This document shows, one piece after another, positions 43,449-48,177 of a DNA stretch of 48,177 bases. Source of the stretch: Deltaproteobacteria bacterium (GTDB taxonomy: Bacteria > Desulfobacterota > Syntrophia > Syntrophales > UBA8958); contig JAKQIZ010000007.1 of NCBI GenBank assembly GCA_029561465.1, forward strand, positions 1-48,177. The letters run 5' to 3'. Under the pieces are notes generated by a model. It saw nothing but the letters and a program-made list of their open reading frames with translations. It was not told the DNA's origin and searched no databases. The number at the start of each line of letters is the position of its first letter. Within the stretch, counting starts at the first letter, position 1. A program made the position numbers and the translations under genes.

Positions 43449-43773
43449 GCTACCCCCCTCTCTTCTCGTTGAGAACGTGGCTTTTGCCAGCACGTTCTCC
43501 TTACAGCGTATTCATACGGGTTGGAACTTTGCTGTTCTACGCTATCCGTTCTTCCGTAAAAAAACGGGGAGCACTGTCGTCAATTCGCCTATTACATCAT
43601 GAAGTTATCCTCTGCCGGAGCACCGGCAGACATTTTTCCCCGGCGGAAACCGAGCCCAAGAACTCCATATATTTGGCGGTATCGGCGCTACCAGCGTCTA
43701 CATAAAAAAGGAGACGGTTCTCTTTTCCAAACCATCCCCAATCAGATCCAACCCCCGTAGCCTTTCCCACCGC
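43449..43773. other. Gap between the CHAT gene and ntrX-type gene
   Basis: 325 bases without a gene. Most is taken by copy B of the ~125-bp repeat (43546-43670). The left part must hold the CHAT gene promoter; I see no near-consensus boxes. Confidence 0.5.
43546..43670 (+). repeat. ~125-bp repeat, copy B (upstream of the CHAT gene)
   Basis: Same orientation as copy A at 41089-41212 and about 2.3 kb away, so the two bracket the CHAT gene as direct repeats. The poly-A run is seven bases here and six in copy A. The hairpin GCCGG-AGCA-CCGGC is identical in both, although bases around it vary. Confidence 0.7.
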
Positions 43774-45180
43774 CTATTGTCTGCCGCCCGTCCCCTCCTG
43801 TCTATCCACATCAAGGCCGTAGCTCTTGATCTTTTTATGGAGGTTGCTTCGTTCCAGACCGATGGCCTCCGCGGTCCGGGAGATGTTGCCGTCGTTTTCC
43901 CGGAGTTTGCGCAGGATGTACTGTTTTTCGAAATCCATCCGTGCCGCCCGGAGGCTTTCCGAATCCAGGGCGGGAGTTCGCGCGCCGAGACCGGGTTTAC
44001 TTTCCAGCCCATGCCCGCTCTCCTTGGAAAACAAAGGGATATCGGCGGCCGTAATGGCCTGGCCCGGGGTCATGATCACCAGACGCTCGACAATGTTCTT
44101 CAATTCCCGGACGTTGCCCGGCCAGTCGTGGTCCATGAGCAACGCCAGGGCCTCCTCGGTTATCGTCTTGGGATCTTCCCCCTCCTTGGCGGCAAAATCT
44201 CTGAGGAAACGATCTACCAGGGGGGGAATGTCCTCGCGGCGTTCCCGCAGGGGAGCGATCTGGAGGGGAATGACATTGAGGCGGTAATAGAGATCCTGGC
44301 GAAATCGCCCTTCCTCCATTTCCTTTTCCAGATCCTTGTTGGTGGCGGCGATCACCCGGACATCCACATGGATCATCTTGGTCCCCCCCACCCGCTCGAA
44401 CTTCTTCTCCTGGAGAATCCGGAGGATCTTGGCCTGGGCCTTGAGGCTCATGTCCGCCACCTCGTCGAGGAAGATGGTGCCTTCATGGGCCAGGTCGAAT
44501 TTCCCCCGCTTTTTTTGCGTCGCCCCGGTAAAGGCCCCTTTCTCATGGCCGAATAGTTCGCTTTCGATGAGATCCTCGGGAATGGCCGCACAGTTGACCT
44601 CGATGAAAGGTTTGCCGTTGCGCCGGCTCAAGCGGTGCAGGGATCTCGCCACCAGTTCCTTCCCCGTTCCGTTTTCGCCCATGATGAGGACCCAGGCGTT
44701 GGTGGGCGCGATAATGCCGATCGCCTCTTTGAGTTCCATGATGGAGATGCTGCCGCCGGTCAGTTCGTATTGCTGGGTCACCTTCTGCTTGAGCAGGACG
44801 TTTTCCTCCTCCAGGGCGATGATGTCCAGGGCGTGATTGACTAAGAGAATTATCTTGTCCAGGGAGATCGGTTTTTCGATGAAATCGTAGGCCCCCAGCT
44901 TGGTGGCCTTGACGGCCGTTTCGATGGTGCCGTGGCCGGACATCATGATCACCCGGATCTGGGGATATTCGGAGCGGATGATCTTGAGGGTGTCGATGCC
45001 GTCCATGCCGGGAAGCCAGATGTCTAAAAGGACCAGATTCGGCAGTTCCTCCTCGATGAGCTTCAGTGCCTCCTCCCCGCTGCCCGCCGAGATCGTTTCA
45101 TAACCCTCGTCCCGGAGGATGCCCGCCAGGGATTGGCAAATGCTCTCTTCATCATCGACAATGAGGATCGTCTTACGCAT
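43774..45180 (-). CDS. ntrX: Sigma-54-dependent response regulator, NtrX type
   Basis: 468 residues from the ATG at 45180, with AAAGGAGATT upstream. The receiver domain has DD near residue 10, the phospho-acceptor Asp53 in LVLLDIWLPG and Lys in FIEKPISLD. The AAA+ sigma-54 interaction domain shows Walker A GENGTGKEL, the GAFTGA loop (HEKGAFTGA), Walker B TIFLDEVAD and the RxDLYYRLNV motif. A Fis-type helix-turn-helix is at the end (NISRTAEAIGLERSNLHKKI). It activates sigma-54 promoters when phosphorylated by its partner kinase. The start overlaps the kinase gene by 8 bases. Confidence 0.92.
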   Translation of the reverse strand: MRKTILIVDDEESICQSLAGILRDEGYETISAGSGEEALKLIEEELPNLVLLDIWLPGMDGIDTLKIIRSEYPQIRVIMMSGHGTIETAVKATKLGAYDFIEKPISLDKIILLVNHALDIIALEEENVLLKQKVTQQYELTGGSISIMELKEAIGIIAPTNAWVLIMGENGTGKELVARSLHRLSRRNGKPFIEVNCAAIPEDLIESELFGHEKGAFTGATQKKRGKFDLAHEGTIFLDEVADMSLKAQAKILRILQEKKFERVGGTKMIHVDVRVIAATNKDLEKEMEEGRFRQDLYYRLNVIPLQIAPLRERREDIPPLVDRFLRDFAAKEGEDPKTITEEALALLMDHDWPGNVRELKNIVERLVIMTPGQAITAADIPLFSKESGHGLESKPGLGARTPALDSESLRAARMDFEKQYILRKLRENDGNISRTAEAIGLERSNLHKKIKSYGLDVDRQEGTGGRQ

Positions 45181-47431
45181 AATCTCCTTTCTTGGCATGG
45201 TTCGCCGCTGCTTCTGCTTCCGGCGCGGGCAGTTCGAAGGTCACGACGGTCCCCCGTGGTTCATTGTCCCGAACGCCCACCTGGCCTCGATGCTCGGCGA
45301 TAATGGCGCTGACGATGGCCAGACCCAGACCGGTGCCGGCCCGTTTCATGGAGAAATAGGGCTCGAAGATCTTGCTCTTGAATTTTGCCGGCACCCCGAC
45401 ACCGTTGTCGGCCACCTCCACGACGGCGCGGCGCCTCTGGGCATCATAGCCGGTCCGGACCTCGATCCGGCGTTCTTCCAGCCCCAGGGCGGCCACGGCA
45501 TTGTCGAGAAGGTTCAGCATCACCCGCTTTATCTGCTCCGGATCGATATGGAGGCTGGGAATCGCCTCCCCCTTTCGGAAGGTGAAGGCAATGTCCTTGT
45601 GAGCATCCTGGAAAAGGACAATGGCATCGCCGAGAACCTCGTTCAAGTCGTTCAGGGATGGATTGGTCACCGGCATACGGGCGTACCGGGAAAAGGCGTT
45701 GACCAGGTTCTTGAGGACCTCCACCTGTCCAATGATCGTTTTGGTGCATTCCTGAAAGACATCGCCGTCTTCCTGAAGACGATCCCCATATTTCCGCTGG
45801 AGACGCTGGGCGGACAACTGAATAGGGGTCAGGGGATTTTTGATCTCGTGGGCCATGCGGCGTGCGGCCTCCCGCCAGGCCGCCGCCCGTTCCGCCTTTT
45901 GCAGTTGGGTAAGATCCTCGAACACAAGGACCATCCCCATATAATTGCCCTCGTCATCCCTGATGACCGTGGTCGTGATGAGGATGGTGAGGAAACGGTC
46001 CTTGAGGGTTATGGCAAGCTGCCGCTCCACGAATCCGTTTTCACTTTCTTTGAGTTCCCCCAGCAACTCCTTCACCAGCGCCAGGTGTTCGGCGCTCAGG
46101 ACATCCTGATAGGGACGGTTCAGGACCTTCTCCGTCTTGATCTCCAGCATCCGTTCCGCGGCCCGGTTAATGATGGTGATTACGTCATGTTTGTCCACTG
46201 AAACCACCCCAGCGGAAACATTGCTGAGAACCGCCTCCATGTATTTCCGTCGCTGTTCGAGATCGAGATTGGCCAGTTCCAGGTTTTGCTTACTTTTTTT
46301 GAGGTCCTTGGTCATGGAATTGAAGGAATCCACGAGTGTCCCGATCTCATCGTCCGCGGCAATATCGATCCGGTAATCGAGATCACCCCGGGCGATGCGG
46401 CCTGTGGCGTCGGCGAGATCCTGGATGGGTACGGTGATCTGTTTGGCCAAAAAGAGGCCGAACCAGGTCGCGGAAAAAACAATGAGGAGGGTCACGATGG
46501 ACAGGGTCACGATATAGGTGAATTTGATCGGGTTCTTGAGAAGACTCAACTGCTTGTACTCTTCTGATGTCTTTGATATTACTGCCATTTTATCCACAAA
46601 AGCGCGGGGAATGTAATAGCCTACCGCCACCATGCCCACGACTTCACCGGTGGCCAGCAGACTGTAGATGGGGGCGACGCCACTGATGATGTTGCCGCTG
46701 CCAGAAGAGTGTTCCGCCACGACCTCCTTCCCCGCAAACACCTCCTCGACAAGATTCGGAGGCAGGTTCAGCGGAACGATATGGGAGTTTTGCGAGTCCT
46801 GGACAATGACCTTTTCCCGCATACTATCGAAATGCACTTCCAACAGACCAAGGTTGTAGGCCTTCTGCCGCTGTTCCACCAAGGTGCGCAGATACTTTCC
46901 CCGCTCCTTTTCATAAAGGCGGCTTTCCGTAATGTCCCCGCTGATCTGACGGGCATAAAACTTAGCGTAATCGGAAGTATATTTATACGAGGTCTGGGCC
47001 ATTTCCAGCGTGCTGTTCAGAGCGTCGCCAATGCGGATATTGAACCAGTTCTCGATGCTGTAAGACAGGAAATTGATGGATACCAGAAACAGGACAAAGG
47101 TCGGAATGAGGGTCAGGCTGACAAAGGCCGCCACCAGCTTGGTCCGGATCCGGGAACCGATGACCCCATGGCGGCGCTCGTAAACCAGCTTGACGAGGTT
47201 CCTCATGATGAGGAATATTAACAGGATGATCAGGATGATATTGATGTTGATGAGGCCGAAGATGAGGACATTGCTGGAGATAGGCAGGATAGTTTCCTGC
47301 TTGGTAAGATGGGTCTCGAGAAAGGTGAGCAGGACGACGAGGATGACCGTGACGACGATGAGAATACGCTCCCGCTTCCGGCGGCGCAGTTCCTTTACGT
47401 CCAAAAGGGGCGCGGAACGATCCCGGGTCAA
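45173..47431 (-). CDS. ntrY: Sensor histidine kinase, NtrY type
   Basis: 752 residues from a TTG start at 47431 with AAGGAGGTGG upstream; its start overlaps the stop of the DUF4390 gene. N-terminal transmembrane helices (residues ~23-40, 53-75, 100-120) are followed by a large periplasmic sensor region up to ~305 and another helix (about 306-328). A HAMP domain (QITVPIQDLADATGRIARGD), a PAS domain (about 395-500) and a HisKA domain with phospho-acceptor His near 528 (RRMAHEIKNPLTPIQ) follow. The ATPase domain has LNLLDNAVAAL, VADNGVGVP and GTGLGLAIVSAI. It is the cognate kinase of the downstream regulator; the NtrYX system often senses nitrogen or redox state. Confidence 0.93.
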   Translation of the reverse strand: MTRDRSAPLLDVKELRRRKRERILIVVTVILVVLLTFLETHLTKQETILPISSNVLIFGLININIILIILLIFLIMRNLVKLVYERRHGVIGSRIRTKLVAAFVSLTLIPTFVLFLVSINFLSYSIENWFNIRIGDALNSTLEMAQTSYKYTSDYAKFYARQISGDITESRLYEKERGKYLRTLVEQRQKAYNLGLLEVHFDSMREKVIVQDSQNSHIVPLNLPPNLVEEVFAGKEVVAEHSSGSGNIISGVAPIYSLLATGEVVGMVAVGYYIPRAFVDKMAVISKTSEEYKQLSLLKNPIKFTYIVTLSIVTLLIVFSATWFGLFLAKQITVPIQDLADATGRIARGDLDYRIDIAADDEIGTLVDSFNSMTKDLKKSKQNLELANLDLEQRRKYMEAVLSNVSAGVVSVDKHDVITIINRAAERMLEIKTEKVLNRPYQDVLSAEHLALVKELLGELKESENGFVERQLAITLKDRFLTILITTTVIRDDEGNYMGMVLVFEDLTQLQKAERAAAWREAARRMAHEIKNPLTPIQLSAQRLQRKYGDRLQEDGDVFQECTKTIIGQVEVLKNLVNAFSRYARMPVTNPSLNDLNEVLGDAIVLFQDAHKDIAFTFRKGEAIPSLHIDPEQIKRVMLNLLDNAVAALGLEERRIEVRTGYDAQRRRAVVEVADNGVGVPAKFKSKIFEPYFSMKRAGTGLGLAIVSAIIAEHRGQVGVRDNEPRGTVVTFELPAPEAEAAANHAKKGDYA

Positions 47432-48039
47432 AAGGCCACCTCCTTACGGTACCAGTCCGTCTCGAAATCCCAGAGGGAGACGAAAAAGAATACATATTCC
47501 ATATACAGGGGAAGCCGGACCTTGTCGAGCTTGGCCTTGATCAAAAGATAATAGGTGCCCCGGTTGCGGTCGACATTTCGGGGAATCGCTATATGGGCCG
47601 TCAGCTCCGCCATGGCCCGCTTGGCGCCTTCGAGGTCTTGAAAAGCGGTGGGATTACCGTTGTGATCCATGGAAACGAGAAAGATCTTTTTAACATTGTC
47701 GTATTTGACGGTCTGCCGGACCACCACGGCGGCGATTTTTTTGTCGGGCCAGAAATTGCGTTCCCGGTAGAAATCGACGAGAAAGGTAAAAGTTGTAGGC
47801 ACCCCGGCCATAATCGCCGATTCCATGCCGCCGGTGAAACAGTTCGTCACGCGGGCAAATACGGTGAATCTATCGGGCTGTCTGGCAACCAGCACGTCGC
47901 CGATCTGGGCCTCCCGGGCCGCGGATCCCGCGGGGCACAGCCAGGAGCCCATTATGAATAATATCGTTATAATGAGTCGTGACAATGTCTTTTCCCCGAA
48001 CTTCGCCGACGGCCATAGGAAAAGGAAGCGGAGCTGCAT
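47428..48039 (-). CDS. DUF4390 exported protein
   Basis: 203 residues if the ATG at 48039 is used; a TTG at 47985 with GGGGAAAAG before it gives a shorter product that begins with a neat signal peptide (LIITILFIMGSWLCPAGSAA). The mature part reads AQIGDVLVARQPDRFTVFAR, then ESAIMAGVPTTFTFLVDFY and WPDKKIAAVVVRQTVKYDN, matching the DUF4390 pattern. The function is unknown. In many deltaproteobacteria this family lies directly before an NtrY-type kinase, as here, so it may be an auxiliary sensor component. The genes overlap by four bases. Confidence 0.85.
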   Translation of the reverse strand: MQLRFLFLWPSAKFGEKTLSRLIITILFIMGSWLCPAGSAAREAQIGDVLVARQPDRFTVFARVTNCFTGGMESAIMAGVPTTFTFLVDFYRERNFWPDKKIAAVVVRQTVKYDNVKKIFLVSMDHNGNPTAFQDLEGAKRAMAELTAHIAIPRNVDRNRGTYYLLIKAKLDKVRLPLYMEYVFFFVSLWDFETDWYRKEVAF

Positions 48040-48177
48040 GCATGATATCCGGATCGAGTTGCCAAACCCATTTGCCGACGGCGGTGCAACTGCGGCCACG
48101 CCATCCTCCCTGAGAGCCTGATCTGCTGCCTGATGGAACCTGGAAGAGCATGAATTACCGATCACCATGATGGCTCC

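Noticed and set aside
1-48177. tRNA, rRNA, CRISPR array or complete insertion sequence
   Set aside because: No cloverleaf-like segments, regularly spaced repeats or transposase frames were seen on either strand when reading by eye.

Overview
The window looks like a chromosomal segment of an anaerobic, GC-rich deltaproteobacterium (Desulfobacterota, in the broad Syntrophales/Geobacter neighbourhood). That placement is inference. It rests on many multiheme c-type cytochromes, a fused cytochrome b / nine-heme c protein like Geobacter CbcL, several apparent UGA-Sec selenoproteins, DUF362 ferredoxins, NtrYX, a Liv transporter and an acyl-CoA ligase. No rRNA, tRNA, CRISPR array, prophage or complete insertion sequence was seen.

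Positions 1-11261 form the most unusual region: two divergent gene sets around a 596-base intergenic region with promoter candidates in both directions. Leftward run an 11-heme cytochrome interrupted by an in-frame TGA, an 8-heme cytochrome, a tandem rhodanese-like protein lacking both catalytic cysteines, and a CbcL-like quinone-linked cytochrome cut by the window edge. Rightward run a secreted rhodanese, a tetraheme c554-type cytochrome, a DUF1573 protein with an in-frame TGA (U-A-C motif), a UGSC-type protein with an in-frame TGA fused to a second domain, and a stand-alone paralogue of that second domain. In all three TGA genes the reading frame continues past the TGA, the protein family continues with it, and a hairpin with a G-containing apical loop lies 17-23 nt downstream, as expected for a bacterial SECIS. 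I read these as three selenoproteins of one exported redox system. Electrons could pass between the menaquinone pool (CbcL-like protein) and periplasmic cytochromes and selenoproteins. The substrate is unknown.

Positions 11368-16528 hold an FAD/NAD oxidoreductase, a decayed znuB-like permease remnant, galE, a small heat-shock protein and lon. Positions 16660-23986 hold a compact efflux operon: TetR regulator with a putative operator, TolC-like outer-membrane protein, HlyD-like adaptor, two ABC ATPases and two ABC-2 permeases (YbhGFSR-like with its own outer-membrane channel). Positions 24215-28136 are a looser, repeat-bearing stretch: a DUF362/ferredoxin protein, a MITE-like inverted repeat, a hemerythrin, an EcsC-like hypothetical, a truncated hemerythrin and a frameshifted GNAT acetyltransferase.

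Positions 28178-35242 carry an acyl-CoA ligase-like protein, a sirtuin and a livKHMGF operon. Then come an orphan hypothetical (35544-36542), a Tat-type DUF362 protein with a polyferredoxin/NapH-like membrane protein, a small membrane protein with a strong terminator, and a UPF0104/LPG-synthase-like membrane protein. A CHAT-TPR predicted lipoprotein (41259-43448) is bracketed by two direct copies of a ~125-bp repeat. The window ends with a leftward ntrY-ntrX-type two-component pair and a DUF4390 gene.
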